Of a stretch of DNA of 64,000 bases, positions 27,550-36,561 are shown piece after piece; within the stretch, counting starts at the first letter, position 1; each line of letters begins with the position of its first letter. Source of the DNA: Chryseobacterium elymi (GTDB lineage: Bacteria; Bacteroidota; Bacteroidia; Flavobacteriales; Weeksellaceae); assembly GCF_003385495.1 (NCBI RefSeq), contig NZ_QNUH01000013.1:1-64000 (forward strand), read 5' to 3'. Both the position numbers and the translations under genes were made by a program. The notes under the pieces are model-generated. The model searched no databases, was not told where the DNA came from, and was given only the letters and a program-made list of their open reading frames with translations.

Positions 27550-27623
27550 AATTTAAATGCTTTAGGCTCTAGGCTTTAGGCTTTAAGCTTATTGCTTATT
27601 GCTTACTGCTTATTGCATTATTT
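27550..27623 (-). repeat. Period-7 repeats in the nuoC-nuoD spacer
   Basis: From about 27558 the plus strand reads CTTTAGG-CTCTAGG-CTTTAGG-CTTTAAG-CTTATTG-CTTATTG-CTTACTG-CTTATTG, eight consecutive 7-base units that drift from one sequence to another. This is the clearest of the nuo spacer repeats. Confidence 0.85.
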
Positions 27624-28118
27624 TTATCTTCCGAACATATTATCGTCCTTATCTGTTCTGGTACCATCTTCAAGACGGTATTCCTTCAGCATCGGGTGGT
27701 ACCCGAGATCTTCCATATTCAGGATAGGTCTCAGGTCAGGATGTCCTTTAAATTTAATTCCGTAGAAATCAAACGTTTCTCTTTCCATCCAGTTGGCTCC
27801 GGCAAATAAATCTACAAGAGAATCCACTTCGATATTTTCTCTGGACATAAAAATCTTCAGGCGTAATCTGACATTAGCCATCATATTGTGGAGGTGATAC
27901 ACAACGCCGATTTCCTTGTCTGGAAATTCAGGGTAATGGATACCGCAGATATCGGTAAGAAAGTTAAATTCCAATGATGAATCTTTCAGATAATGAATAA
28001 TCTTTTTGATATCATCTTTTTTTACTTCAATAGTTAACATTCCATAAGGCTCTGAACTAGAGATTACAGACTCCGGAAATTCTCTTGTGATTGCTTCTAA
28101 TACAAATTCGTTCGTCAT
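27624..28118 (-). CDS. nuoC: NADH-quinone oxidoreductase subunit C
   Basis: 164 residues, 30-kDa-type subunit. The signature ANWMERETFDFYGIKFKGHP followed by DLRPIL is intact. Peripheral arm, contacts NuoD. It starts 7 bases after nuoB stops. Confidence 0.95.
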   Translation of the reverse strand: MTNEFVLEAITREFPESVISSSEPYGMLTIEVKKDDIKKIIHYLKDSSLEFNFLTDICGIHYPEFPDKEIGVVYHLHNMMANVRLRLKIFMSRENIEVDSLVDLFAGANWMERETFDFYGIKFKGHPDLRPILNMEDLGYHPMLKEYRLEDGTRTDKDDNMFGR

Positions 28119-28125
28119 TTCCGTT

Positions 28126-28686
28126 TTAGTTGCTAATGTTGTAAGAATCTAACAATTTTTGATATTCAGGCATATCTCTTCTTCTGATGCTTTCGCTTTC
28201 CGCCAAAGCCTGAACCTGCATTACGCCTTCAATAATCTGCTCCGGTCTTGGAGGGCATCCCGGAACATAAACGTCAACCGGAATAATTTTATCAATTCCC
28301 TGTAAAACAGAGTAGGTGTCAAAAATACCACCGCTGGAAGCACAGGCTCCAACAGCAACCACCCATTTTGGCTCGGCCATCTGAGTGTACACTTCTTTTA
28401 GGACAGGTCCTAATTTTTTAGATATAGTCCCGCAAACCATCAGCATATCTGCCTGTCTTGGTGAGAAAGAGTTTCTTTCCATACCAAATCTTGAAGCGTC
28501 ATACGTAGGGTTCAGGGTAGCCATAAACTCGATACCACAACAAGAGGTTGCAAATGGTAACGGCCAAAGAGAGAATTTTCTGGCCATCCCGATTACACTG
28601 CTCAGTTTCGTTGCGAAAAACCCTTCTCCTTCAAATCCTTCGGGAGCAGGTGCATCTGTTCTTATTACTGGTTTGTTATCTGACAT
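28126..28686 (-). CDS. nuoB: NADH-quinone oxidoreductase subunit B
   Basis: 186 residues. Holds the last cluster, N2, next to the quinone. Ligands are visible in ATSCCGIEF (adjacent Cys pair), ADMLMVCGTI and VYVPGCPPRPE. It is 100 bases downstream of nuoA. Confidence 0.97.
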   Translation of the reverse strand: MSDNKPVIRTDAPAPEGFEGEGFFATKLSSVIGMARKFSLWPLPFATSCCGIEFMATLNPTYDASRFGMERNSFSPRQADMLMVCGTISKKLGPVLKEVYTQMAEPKWVVAVGACASSGGIFDTYSVLQGIDKIIPVDVYVPGCPPRPEQIIEGVMQVQALAESESIRRRDMPEYQKLLDSYNISN

Positions 28687-28786
28687 TTGATTGATTTAAG
28701 ATTTTAATTTAGATTCTAAATTGGTGTTAATGTTAACTTAACTCTAATTTTCCTGATCTAAAATTGTCATTTAAAATTTCTATTCT

Positions 28787-29158
28787 TTATTTATCCCAAT
28801 CTAATGCGCCACGCTTCCATACATAGAAAAATGCCATAAAGAAAATTGCCACGAATGTAAGTACAGCAAGGAAGCCTTCCATCCCGAATTCTCTGAAGTT
28901 TACAGCATATGGGTAAAAAAATACGATTTCAATATCGAAAAGCACGAATAATACCGCCGTCAGGAAATACTTGATAGAAAACGGTGTTCTCGCATTTCCT
29001 TCTACGGGAACTCCACATTCCCAGCTTTGGTTTTTTACAGAATTTCCTTTTTTCTGTTTTGGTCCCAGAAAATGGGCTCCAAGCAAAGAAACGGCTACGA
29101 ATGCGATAGCTACACCTGCTTGAATAAGGATTGGAATATAACTTTCAGGTAAATTCAT
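28787..29158 (-). CDS. nuoA: NADH-quinone oxidoreductase subunit A
   Basis: 123 residues, three membrane helices. The loop QSWECGVPVEGNARTPFSIKY and the acidic helix LFDIEIVFFYPYA are family signatures. First gene of the operon; a -7 promoter element lies 24 bases upstream of its ATG. Confidence 0.96.
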   Translation of the reverse strand: MNLPESYIPILIQAGVAIAFVAVSLLGAHFLGPKQKKGNSVKNQSWECGVPVEGNARTPFSIKYFLTAVLFVLFDIEIVFFYPYAVNFREFGMEGFLAVLTFVAIFFMAFFYVWKRGALDWDK

Positions 29159-29181
29159 TTTTGCATTATTATCTCAATTTG

Positions 29182-29189
29182 CAAATTTA
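29182..29189 (-). promoter_or_regulatory. -7 promoter element of the nuo operon
   Basis: On the minus strand the bases read TAAATTTG, matching TAnnTTTG, 24 bases before the nuoA start. No good -33 TTG is seen at the standard distance. Confidence 0.45.
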
Positions 29190-29279
29190 GCGAATAAACA
29201 AGAAAGCATGAAATTAATAAGCTTAAAAGTGGGGTTAAAATAGGGAAAAGTGGTAATTTAGAATCAATAAAAATAGTAC

Positions 29280-29456
29280 TTATTTTTTCATTTTTTTAAG
29301 TAGAGAGTAGGCCATGAATGATATGTATCCAAAAAGAATGCTGGCAAGTGTTATATTAACTACAGTATTCATTCGGTCATCTTCTATCTGAAAAAATAAG
29401 TTGTAAGCAATAAATGCTGCAATCAGAACAGCGAAAACAATGAGATGTGGTTTCAT
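29280..29456 (-). CDS. Small two-helix membrane protein
   Basis: 58 residues, beginning MKPHLIVFAVLIAAFIAYNL and ending LLKKMKK. Two hydrophobic stretches (about 4-22 and 33-51) are separated by the acidic loop QIEDDRMN; the end is basic. This is a clean two-pass membrane topology. No homologue is recognised. It fills most of the gap between nuoA and the acetyltransferase-like gene. Confidence 0.6.
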   Translation of the reverse strand: MKPHLIVFAVLIAAFIAYNLFFQIEDDRMNTVVNITLASILFGYISFMAYSLLKKMKK

Positions 29457-29564
29457 ATGATGAATTTACAAAAAGAATTCAGTTTTTCAGGTACATTTTT
29501 TTAAGCGGAAAGTACGAGTTATTTACTTTCGGATTAAATAAGTCGATAATAACTCATTATTTTA

Positions 29565-30698
29565 TCACTGATCATTAATCGTTAATGAATAGGTTCTTCT
29601 TCTTTTGTGATTGACTGGATTGTAGTCCTGCCAAAGTAATTGCACACTTTTATTTTCTTCCAGTTCAGGATTGGTTTCGGCAAAATCAATTCCCATGCTT
29701 GTAAAACGAACAAAAATCTCTTTAAATATAATAGCTGTAACACCTCTCCTTTGATATTCGGGATGAATCCCGATCAGGTAAAAGTTTGCACGGTCATTTT
29801 TCTTTCCTGCCTGTAAAAAATGCCACCATCCGAAAGGAAACAGTTTTCCTTTAGATTTCTGTAAAGCCTTTGAATAAGAAGGCATTGTGATGGCAAATGA
29901 CACAAGTTCGTTATTTTCATCCACTACGCAGATCACGTAGTTTTTGTCTATAAAAGGAAAGTATTTTTCCCTGTAAGTCTGTATCTGTTCGTCCGAAATA
30001 GGGGTGTAGGTTGAAAGGTGCTTATAGGTTTCGTCAAGCAGTTTAAACATAGGCTCTACAAACGGCAGGATTTCCTGTTTTGATTTGAAATTGAGGACCT
30101 TAAGCTTGTATTTCTGTGCAATCAGGCCACTGAATTTTTCTACTTTTTCAGGTAACACTTTCGGGAAATTCATTTCATATTCCACCCATTCTTTTTCTTT
30201 TGTCAGTCCAAGTTCTTCCATGTGCTTAGGGTAGTATTCATAATTGTAGATTCCTATCATGGTAGCCAGCTTATCAAAACCCATGGTAAGCATGCCTGCT
30301 TTATCAAGATTGGTAAAGCCCATTGGACCCTCAATTTTGTCAATATTATTTTCTTTGGCGTAATCTATTGCTTTTTGGATTAGCGCCTGAGAAACTTCCT
30401 GATCATCAATAAAATCAATCCACCCGAAGCGTACTTTTCTGATACCTAATTCCTTTTCTTCTTTGTGATTGATGATCACTGCTATTCTACCCACCACTTT
30501 ATTGTCTTTAAGTGCAAGAAACTGCCTGGATTTTGAATAATTTAAAGCCGGATTTTCTTTTGTGTCCCAAATTTTGAATTCGTCTTTGATAAAGGAAGGG
30601 ACATAATAAGGGTTGTTTTTATAAAGATCCATTGGAAATCTTACGAATTTTTTTAATTCGTCCTGATTTTTCACTTCAATAACTGAAACTTTAGACAT
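29565..30698 (-). CDS. GNAT-like acyltransferase (YghO-like)
   Basis: 377 residues. The C-terminal half has a GNAT-type acyl-CoA binding segment, FYLIGIHPEYQRRGVTAII, and the N-terminal half resembles a second, degenerate acyltransferase domain (FLALKDNKVVGRIAVI). Members are often labelled YghO-like; substrate unknown. It stands alone, followed downstream by the small membrane protein gene. Confidence 0.75.
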   Translation of the reverse strand: MSKVSVIEVKNQDELKKFVRFPMDLYKNNPYYVPSFIKDEFKIWDTKENPALNYSKSRQFLALKDNKVVGRIAVIINHKEEKELGIRKVRFGWIDFIDDQEVSQALIQKAIDYAKENNIDKIEGPMGFTNLDKAGMLTMGFDKLATMIGIYNYEYYPKHMEELGLTKEKEWVEYEMNFPKVLPEKVEKFSGLIAQKYKLKVLNFKSKQEILPFVEPMFKLLDETYKHLSTYTPISDEQIQTYREKYFPFIDKNYVICVVDENNELVSFAITMPSYSKALQKSKGKLFPFGWWHFLQAGKKNDRANFYLIGIHPEYQRRGVTAIIFKEIFVRFTSMGIDFAETNPELEENKSVQLLWQDYNPVNHKRRRTYSLTINDQ

Positions 30699-30803
30699 AG
30701 ATAAGGGGATAATTAGGGAACAAATATAGATAATAAAATGTAATACTTTGGCACAGTTTTTACATCATTATGCTTAAAATTAAACACAAAAAATCTATAT
30801 AAA

Positions 30804-31514
30804 ATGATGGGTTATTATATTATTATCGGTGTTTCAATGCTGGTAAGCTGGTGGGTTTCGTCCAGATTAAAATCGAAATTTGAATACTATTCCAATGTAC
30901 ATCTAAGAAATGGGCTTTCAGGAAAAGAAGTTGCAGAAAAAATGCTTAGAGATAACGGGATCACTGATGTACAGGTAATTTCTGTTCCCGGCCAGCTGAC
31001 GGACCATTATAATCCGGCAGATAAAACGGTTAATCTTTCAGAAGGAGTCTATATGCAGAGAAATGCGGCAGCTGCTGCAGTGGCGGCACACGAATGCGGA
31101 CATGCGGTACAACATGCTGTAGGATATTCTATGCTGAACCTGCGTTCAAAGCTGGTTCCTGTTGTCAATATAAGCTCTAATCTGATGCAGTTTGTCCTTA
31201 TCGCAGGAATCGGGATTATGGCAGCAACAAGATCTATTGATGATCCCAACGGTAATACTACGGTTCTGGCGATAGGAGTGGCTATGTTTGCTATGACTAC
31301 GCTTTTTGCTTTTGTAACTCTTCCGGTGGAATATGATGCTAGTAATAGAGCAATGAAGTGGATTAGAGATACAGGAACAGTTACACAGGAGGAATTTGTC
31401 GGGGTACAGGACAGTTTGAAATGGGCAGCAAGAACTTATGTGGTGGCAGCTCTTGGATCGCTGGCCCAGCTTCTTTACTGGGGTTCTTTACTGCTTGGTG
31501 GAAGAAGAAATTAA
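30804..31514 (+). CDS. Zinc metallopeptidase, YugP family
   Basis: 236 residues, membrane protein with an N-terminal helix and two or three further helices. The zinc site HECGH is in AVAAHECGHAVQHA, and a further Glu in LPVEYDASNRA is probably the third ligand, as in the YugP neutral zinc peptidase family. Function in the envelope is unknown. The start could be the first or second of two adjacent ATGs. Confidence 0.85.
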   Translation: MMGYYIIIGVSMLVSWWVSSRLKSKFEYYSNVHLRNGLSGKEVAEKMLRDNGITDVQVISVPGQLTDHYNPADKTVNLSEGVYMQRNAAAAAVAAHECGHAVQHAVGYSMLNLRSKLVPVVNISSNLMQFVLIAGIGIMAATRSIDDPNGNTTVLAIGVAMFAMTTLFAFVTLPVEYDASNRAMKWIRDTGTVTQEEFVGVQDSLKWAARTYVVAALGSLAQLLYWGSLLLGGRRN

Positions 31515-31516
31515 TC

Positions 31517-31726
31517 TAACCTGAATTCGGAATAAGGATTAAATTAAACGCAAGGGTAAACAAAACAGAGTCGTTTCACTTAAGCAATACAGGAAAATAT
31601 ATTGGTCTTACTTTGCTGAATGGAATGCCCCTTGTTTTTCTTATTACCATGTCAAGAGATCTGCTTTGTTTGCCTTTGCGATAAAGATTATAATTTCAGG
31701 TATTTTCTTATCCCGAACTCAGGTTA
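31517..31726. repeat. Inverted-repeat element (MITE-like) between convergent genes
   Basis: TAACCTGAATTCGGAATAAG at 31517-31536 is matched, on the other strand, by the reverse complement of 31707-31726 with 17 of 20 bases the same. Further in, a GCAAGGGTAAACAAAACAGA-type stretch at about 31550-31569 matches the complement of about 31653-31676. The element of about 210 bases fills the whole gap between two convergent genes and overlaps the stop codon of yigZ. Confidence 0.65.
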
Positions 31727-32329
31727 ATCTATAAATTCAAATGAAACATACTGCATTTCGGATAATTTATCTGAAATGCTTTCTTTTTGGGCTAATTTTA
31801 AAGATGCAGTGAGGATGCAGTTTTCATTAGCATCAAAATTCAGAACTTTAGCATCAAATTTGGAAAGCAGGGTAAAAATAGTATTCTGCTGATTGAAGTT
31901 GAACTGTATCTCAATTTCTGTTTCAAGCTCTTTTGTGATGATATTGGCCTCTTCCAATGTGATCTTTGCACATTCTTTATAGGCTTTTACAAGCCCTGAA
32001 ACCCCGAGTTTTGTTCCGCCATAATAACGGACCGATATAACCAGAACGTTGGTGATTTCGTGTGCTAAAAGCTGATTGTAGATAGGAAGACCTGCACTTC
32101 CTGATGGTTCGCCGTCATCGTTTGCCCGGTAGTTTTCACCTTCCAGGCCTATTCTGAATGCATAACAGTGATGGGTAGCCTTAGGATGCTCTGCCCTGAT
32201 TTTCTCCAGTGCTTCCTTCAGCTCCCTTTCGTTATTGACCGGAAAGGCAAATCCGATGAATTTGCTTCCTTTTTCTTTCAGTAAAGTATTTTCTATGGGT
32301 TTTTCTATGGTTTTGTATTCGAACGTCAT
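31724..32329 (-). CDS. yigZ: YigZ/IMPACT family protein
   Basis: 201 residues from MTFEYKTIEKPIENTL. The motif AEHPKATHHCYAFRIG and NDDGEPSGSAGLPIYNQL identify the IMPACT (UPF0029) family; the C-terminal part is the DUF1949-like domain. Probable translation-related regulator, exact role unknown. The open frame runs 20 codons upstream, but the ATG at 32327-32329 fits the family. Confidence 0.9.
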   Translation of the reverse strand: MTFEYKTIEKPIENTLLKEKGSKFIGFAFPVNNERELKEALEKIRAEHPKATHHCYAFRIGLEGENYRANDDGEPSGSAGLPIYNQLLAHEITNVLVISVRYYGGTKLGVSGLVKAYKECAKITLEEANIITKELETEIEIQFNFNQQNTIFTLLSKFDAKVLNFDANENCILTASLKLAQKESISDKLSEMQYVSFEFID

Positions 32330-32396
32330 TACAGCCGGCTTTATCAATGCAAAATTATAAAATGCCTGATAAGTTACACAATAATCCAATAGAAAG

Positions 32397-32420
32397 AAGC
32401 CGTTAAAATTTTAACGGCTT
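32397..32420 (-). terminator. Terminator after the bacteriocin-like gene
   Basis: AAGCCGTTAAAA at 32397-32408 and TTTTAACGGCTT at 32409-32420 form a perfect 24-base palindrome; with an unpaired centre this is a stem of about 10 pairs. On the minus strand it lies 31 bases after the small peptide stop. Confidence 0.7.
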
Positions 32421-32450
32421 GCTGTATCTTATAGTAAATTGTTCATGCTG

Positions 32451-32624
32451 TTATTCGCACAGGTCCGCTGGAATTAAGCATAAATAGGTTGTAGGTCCAC
32501 AGAAATCCTGAGGACATCTGTCTCTGCATCTGGTCGGTTGTCCGTTAGGTAATGTGCAGGTTACAAATGCCCCGCCATTAATGCTCTTTAGCCCGATTCT
32601 TGAAATTTTCTTTAGATTTTTCAT
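32451..32624 (-). CDS. Bacteriocin-like double-glycine peptide
   Basis: 57 residues. The leader MKNLKKISRIGLKSINGG ends in a Gly-Gly site as used by C39 peptidase-containing exporters. The predicted mature part, 39 residues starting AFVTCTLPNGQ, has six Cys, which could form three disulfides. This matches the small bacteriocin-like peptides known from Chryseobacterium. No exporter gene is near. An upstream 170-base AT-rich region may hold the promoter. Confidence 0.7.
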   Translation of the reverse strand: MKNLKKISRIGLKSINGGAFVTCTLPNGQPTRCRDRCPQDFCGPTTYLCLIPADLCE

Positions 32625-32790
32625 TTGATCACTATTTGGTTATATTTTAATTCACCTTAAAGTTAATTATTTATTTTAAATTAAAAATGGGATTTTGAAA
32701 CAATTTTGTTATGTTAAATTGATGTATGATAATATTAAACCATTAAATAGTAATATAAGGATTATGTTGAAGCTAATAAATAAGTCAGCC

Positions 32791-33819
32791 TTATATGTTT
32801 GGACGGTAAAACGAAATTGTGTTGTCTCTGAATGTTTTGATTTCATGAGGTTTTAAATCCAGTTCGGGTGCCTGGGTTCCATTTTCCAGTTTCAGACTTT
32901 CATTTCTGATTACAATAGCTTCATCCCAAAGGTTTTTATTGATAAACTGCTGTAAGGTATAGCTTCCGCCTTCTATGATGATGGATTGTATCTGTTGCTT
33001 ATAAAGAGCATTTATCAGATCCTGCAGGAAATTTTCTTTTCCGGTTTTTATAAATTTAATGTTGTTTTCAGTACCTTCTTTTTTGCTGTTGATTACCAAA
33101 GTCGGTGCCTCATCATTATAGATTTTGAAATTTCCGGATACTTTCAGATCAAAATCAATGAGTATTCTTATAGGATTTATTCCTTCAGCATTTCTTACTG
33201 TGAGGCTCGGATTGTCATTTAAGGCAGTCTGTGTCCCAACCAAAATAGCATGTTCGTCGGCTCTTAGTTGATGTACAAATTGGTTGACTAAAGAATTTGA
33301 AATGGCTGTTGGTTTAAAGTCTTTATCTAAAAATCCGTCTCCCGATTCTGCCCACTTCAGGATAATGTAAGGTCTTTTCTTTTGATGATAGGTGAAAAAT
33401 CTTCTATTCAGTTCAATACATTCCTTTTCCAGTACTCCTGAAACAACTTCAATACCCGCATCCTGAATGATTTTTTTTCCTTTCCCATTCACTTTATCAT
33501 GAGAATCCATAGCACCTATAATTACTTTTCTGAAACCAAGTTCTTTAATTTTTAAAGCACATGGCGGTGTTTTACCGTAATGGGCGCAGGGCTCCAGTGA
33601 AACATAGATCGTAGATTCGGGTATAAGATCTTTGTTTTCGACAGAATTGATTGCATTAATCTCAGCGTGGTTTTCTCCGGCTTTATGATGGTATCCTTCC
33701 CCGATAATCTTTCCGTTATGGACAATCACGCTGCCTACAACAGGATTGGGGTAAGTTTTGCCCAATGCTTTTTGAGCGAGCTCAATGCATCTTTTTATAT
33801 ATAATTCGTCGTTGTTCAT
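32791..33819 (-). CDS. ribD: Riboflavin biosynthesis protein RibD (deaminase/reductase)
   Basis: 342 residues. The N-terminal deaminase has the zinc motifs HAEINAI and PCAHYGKTPPC; the C-terminal reductase spans about 145-342 (RPYILKWAESGDGFL, then VGTQTALNDNPSLTVR). It carries out steps 2 and 3 of riboflavin synthesis. It stands alone; no FMN riboswitch is visible upstream. Confidence 0.96.
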   Translation of the reverse strand: MNNDELYIKRCIELAQKALGKTYPNPVVGSVIVHNGKIIGEGYHHKAGENHAEINAINSVENKDLIPESTIYVSLEPCAHYGKTPPCALKIKELGFRKVIIGAMDSHDKVNGKGKKIIQDAGIEVVSGVLEKECIELNRRFFTYHQKKRPYIILKWAESGDGFLDKDFKPTAISNSLVNQFVHQLRADEHAILVGTQTALNDNPSLTVRNAEGINPIRILIDFDLKVSGNFKIYNDEAPTLVINSKKEGTENNIKFIKTGKENFLQDLINALYKQQIQSIIIEGGSYTLQQFINKNLWDEAIVIRNESLKLENGTQAPELDLKPHEIKTFRDNTISFYRPNI

Positions 33820-33882
33820 AAAGTAAAAAGAAAAGCGAAGACAAATTTCTTTGCTCCGCCTTTTTTTGTATTATTTAGTTAA

Positions 33883-35688
33883 TTAATCTCCGGCAATGAT
33901 ATTGTGAAGATTCTGCTTTAAGGTTTCCAGATGAGCCTTCTTATCGTCGATGGTGTTGAATGTATCTCTCAGAAGAGGATTTTCTCTTGACGGTTTGTTG
34001 AAGAATGCGAGGTTGTTTTCCAGTTTTACAATTTCACCTTCAAGATCAGAAATCTGGCTCTTGATCTTTCTGGCCTTGTCTGTAAGCTGGTTTTCCGTTA
34101 AGCCTTCTTCTTTCAGTTCAAGCTCATTGATCTTATTCAGCTTCAGCTTTTCTCTTAGCGTTCTGTTGAATTCGGTATTGATTGAGATTTTGTCCCTTGG
34201 TACTTTCCCGATGTTGTTCCAGGCGGTTTTTATTGCTTCTATTCTTTCAATACTGCCTTCGTCATTGGATACGGTTTTCAGATCTTCCAGAATTTCTTTT
34301 TTCTGCTTATAGTTTTCTTTCCAGTTATCGTTGGAAGCATTGTTTTTCTCTCTGTAATTGTTGAAGAATGTGTTACATGCATCACGGAATTCGTCCCAGA
34401 TTTTATTGGTCATGCTCTTAGGAACGTGCCCGATTTTTTTCCAGTCTTCCTGAAGTTTTTTGAACAGAGGAACGGCGATATCCCATTCTTCATTATTCAT
34501 ATTGTCCTGCGCAGTCTGGATGAGCTTTAATTTCTCTTCCAGATTGGTTTGCTGGGAACCTTTGAGAGATTTATAATAGTTATTCTTTGTTGTATTGAAA
34601 GCTCTGAGTGTTGTTTTGAAATCATTCCAGTTCTGATTGGAAAGTTTTCTTGGAACGCTTCCTGTTTTTAAAAACTCTGTACGAAGGTCCTCTACTCTTT
34701 TGATAGAATTCTGCCAGTAGCTGTGGTTAGGAGTTTCGGAAGGCTCAGACAATTTCTTGATTTCTGCGATGATCTGGTTTTTCTTTTCCAGATTATCATT
34801 CTGTTCACCTTCAATAGCTGCAGAGAGTTCAGATTTTCTTTCGTGAATCTTGTTGGAGATCTCTTTGAACTCTTCCCATGTTTTTTCACGGAATTCTTCT
34901 GCTACAGGCTCAGCTTCTTCTTTCCAAAGCTTATGAAGATATTGAAGTTCATTCAGGGCTTTCTGAATTACAGGCTCACTTTCCAGTTCTTTAGCACGCG
35001 CAATGATGTGCTGTCTTTTCTCTAAATTATGGCTGAATTCCTGCTCCAGAAATTCTTTATTCAGGTCCAGCATCTGATAAAACTGGTTCAGATGGTGGAA
35101 GTAATTATTATTAAGGATCTTAAATTCAGATTTTGCAACCTGGCCTGCTTTTGACCATTCTTCTTTGATTTCACGGATGGATTTGAAGAGGTTGGTTCCC
35201 GGTTCGGAGTTAGTATAAAGGTTTTTAAGTCTTTCTATGATACTCTGGCGGTGATCAAGATTTTTTTTCTGCTCTTCATCCTGAGACTTCTGGTAGTTGT
35301 CATGTTTTTCCCTGAAAATATTAACCAGAGCGGAGAATTTGGACTGTAAAGGATGCTCGTAGCTGAAGTTTTCAGGAGGATTCCCACCTTCTACATACTC
35401 ATGCTTTTTGTCTTCCACTTCATCATGAATGTAATGACCTGCTTTTTCTTTTAACTGATTGAATCTTTTGAAATTCTCGCCGGCATTCACCGAGTTGATG
35501 ATGGTTTCCATTTCTTTTAAAGCATCGGCCAGAGAAATATCATCAGCATGATCTCCTTCCAGGTGTTCTGCGTCATCTTCATGAGTACTTTCACCATGAG
35601 GTACAGGTGTTTCGGATGTTTCTTCTTGAGATACTTCGTTAGAATTTTTGTTTTCTTCGTTTTCAGAAAGATTGTTTTCTGTAATCAT
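33883..35688 (-). CDS. DUF349 repeat protein
   Basis: 601 residues, almost all helical and charged. Several copies of the DUF349 unit (pattern W..IG.VP...SNKIWDEFR..C..FF) lie from about 140 to 510, with an acidic low-complexity N-terminus and a coiled coil at the end. Function unknown; a cytoplasmic protein. Confidence 0.85.
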   Translation of the reverse strand: MITENNLSENEENKNSNEVSQEETSETPVPHGESTHEDDAEHLEGDHADDISLADALKEMETIINSVNAGENFKRFNQLKEKAGHYIHDEVEDKKHEYVEGGNPPENFSYEHPLQSKFSALVNIFREKHDNYQKSQDEEQKKNLDHRQSIIERLKNLYTNSEPGTNLFKSIREIKEEWSKAGQVAKSEFKILNNNYFHHLNQFYQMLDLNKEFLEQEFSHNLEKRQHIIARAKELESEPVIQKALNELQYLHKLWKEEAEPVAEEFREKTWEEFKEISNKIHERKSELSAAIEGEQNDNLEKKNQIIAEIKKLSEPSETPNHSYWQNSIKRVEDLRTEFLKTGSVPRKLSNQNWNDFKTTLRAFNTTKNNYYKSLKGSQQTNLEEKLKLIQTAQDNMNNEEWDIAVPLFKKLQEDWKKIGHVPKSMTNKIWDEFRDACNTFFNNYREKNNASNDNWKENYKQKKEILEDLKTVSNDEGSIERIEAIKTAWNNIGKVPRDKISINTEFNRTLREKLKLNKINELELKEEGLTENQLTDKARKIKSQISDLEGEIVKLENNLAFFNKPSRENPLLRDTFNTIDDKKAHLETLKQNLHNIIAGD

Positions 35689-35763
35689 AGCAAATCTTTT
35701 ATGTGAGTGGCGTTAATATCCTTTTGTATATAGCAGTAAAGCCAATTAAGGTACTAATTTAGT

Positions 35764-36501
35764 TTATTTTTTTTGAAAATTCCAAATTTCCCAAGCTTTT
35801 TCTGCTTGCTGTTCAAGCATATAATAACCATTGACTGTTTTGGCTCCTTTTTCGGAGGATTTAATGATGAATTGGGTGTAGTTCGGATTGTAGATCAGGT
35901 CAATAATCAGGTGTTCCGGGGTGATTCCTTCAAAAGGGAATTCCAGGCAGTCTTCTACATTTGGGAATGTACCTACAGGAGTACACTGGATGATGATCTT
36001 ATGGTCGCGGACCGTCTCGCTGTCCAGATTTATGAAATTGATTTCTGTATTTCTTGAAATGGTAACGGATGGAATTCCATGTTTATCCATAATATATTTC
36101 ACGGCTTTTGCGGCACCTCCGTTTCCCAGAATCAATGCTTTGTTCTGATGGGATTTTTTGTGGAGCAGAAGTGTTTTTTCAAAACCAAAAGCATCAGTAT
36201 TATAACCTGTTTTTTTACCATCTCTGATCAGAACACAATTGACAGCACCAATCTTTTCAGCTTCGTCGCTGAGCTCGTCAAGATAGTCAACAACCTTTTC
36301 TTTATAAGGAATAGTAACATTGAATCCTAAAAGTTCAGGATCATTCAGGAGGTTTTCTACTTCATCAATTTCATTGAGGTCAAAAATATCGTAGGTAAAG
36401 TCTTTCAGCATCAGCTTCTGGAACTTGTCTTCAAAGAATTTTTTGGAAAAGGAATAGGAAATATTCTTTCCTATCAGTCCTAATTTTTTATTGGAATCCA
36501 T
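35764..36501 (-). CDS. aroE: Shikimate dehydrogenase
   Basis: 245 residues, short but usual for Bacteroidota. Reduces 3-dehydroshikimate with NADPH. Visible: substrate site LIGKNISYSFSKKFF, catalytic Lys in GFNVTIPYKEKV, NTDAFGFEKTL, and the nucleotide-binding GNGGAAKAV. It is upstream of the DUF349 gene with 75 bases between, so the two may be co-transcribed. Confidence 0.95.
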   Translation of the reverse strand: MDSNKKLGLIGKNISYSFSKKFFEDKFQKLMLKDFTYDIFDLNEIDEVENLLNDPELLGFNVTIPYKEKVVDYLDELSDEAEKIGAVNCVLIRDGKKTGYNTDAFGFEKTLLLHKKSHQNKALILGNGGAAKAVKYIMDKHGIPSVTISRNTEINFINLDSETVRDHKIIIQCTPVGTFPNVEDCLEFPFEGITPEHLIIDLIYNPNYTQFIIKSSEKGAKTVNGYYMLEQQAEKAWEIWNFQKK

Positions 36502-36517
36502 GTATCAAAAATAAAAA

Positions 36518-36540
36518 AAAGACCGAATAAATCGGTCTTT
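36518..36540 (-). terminator. Terminator of the secreted endonuclease gene
   Basis: AAAGACCGA (36518-36526) pairs with TCGGTCTTT (36532-36540); the minus-strand copy is followed by a T run. It lies between the endonuclease stop (36562) and the aroE start. Confidence 0.8.
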
Positions 36541-36561
36541 ATTATCAAATATTTTTACGGT

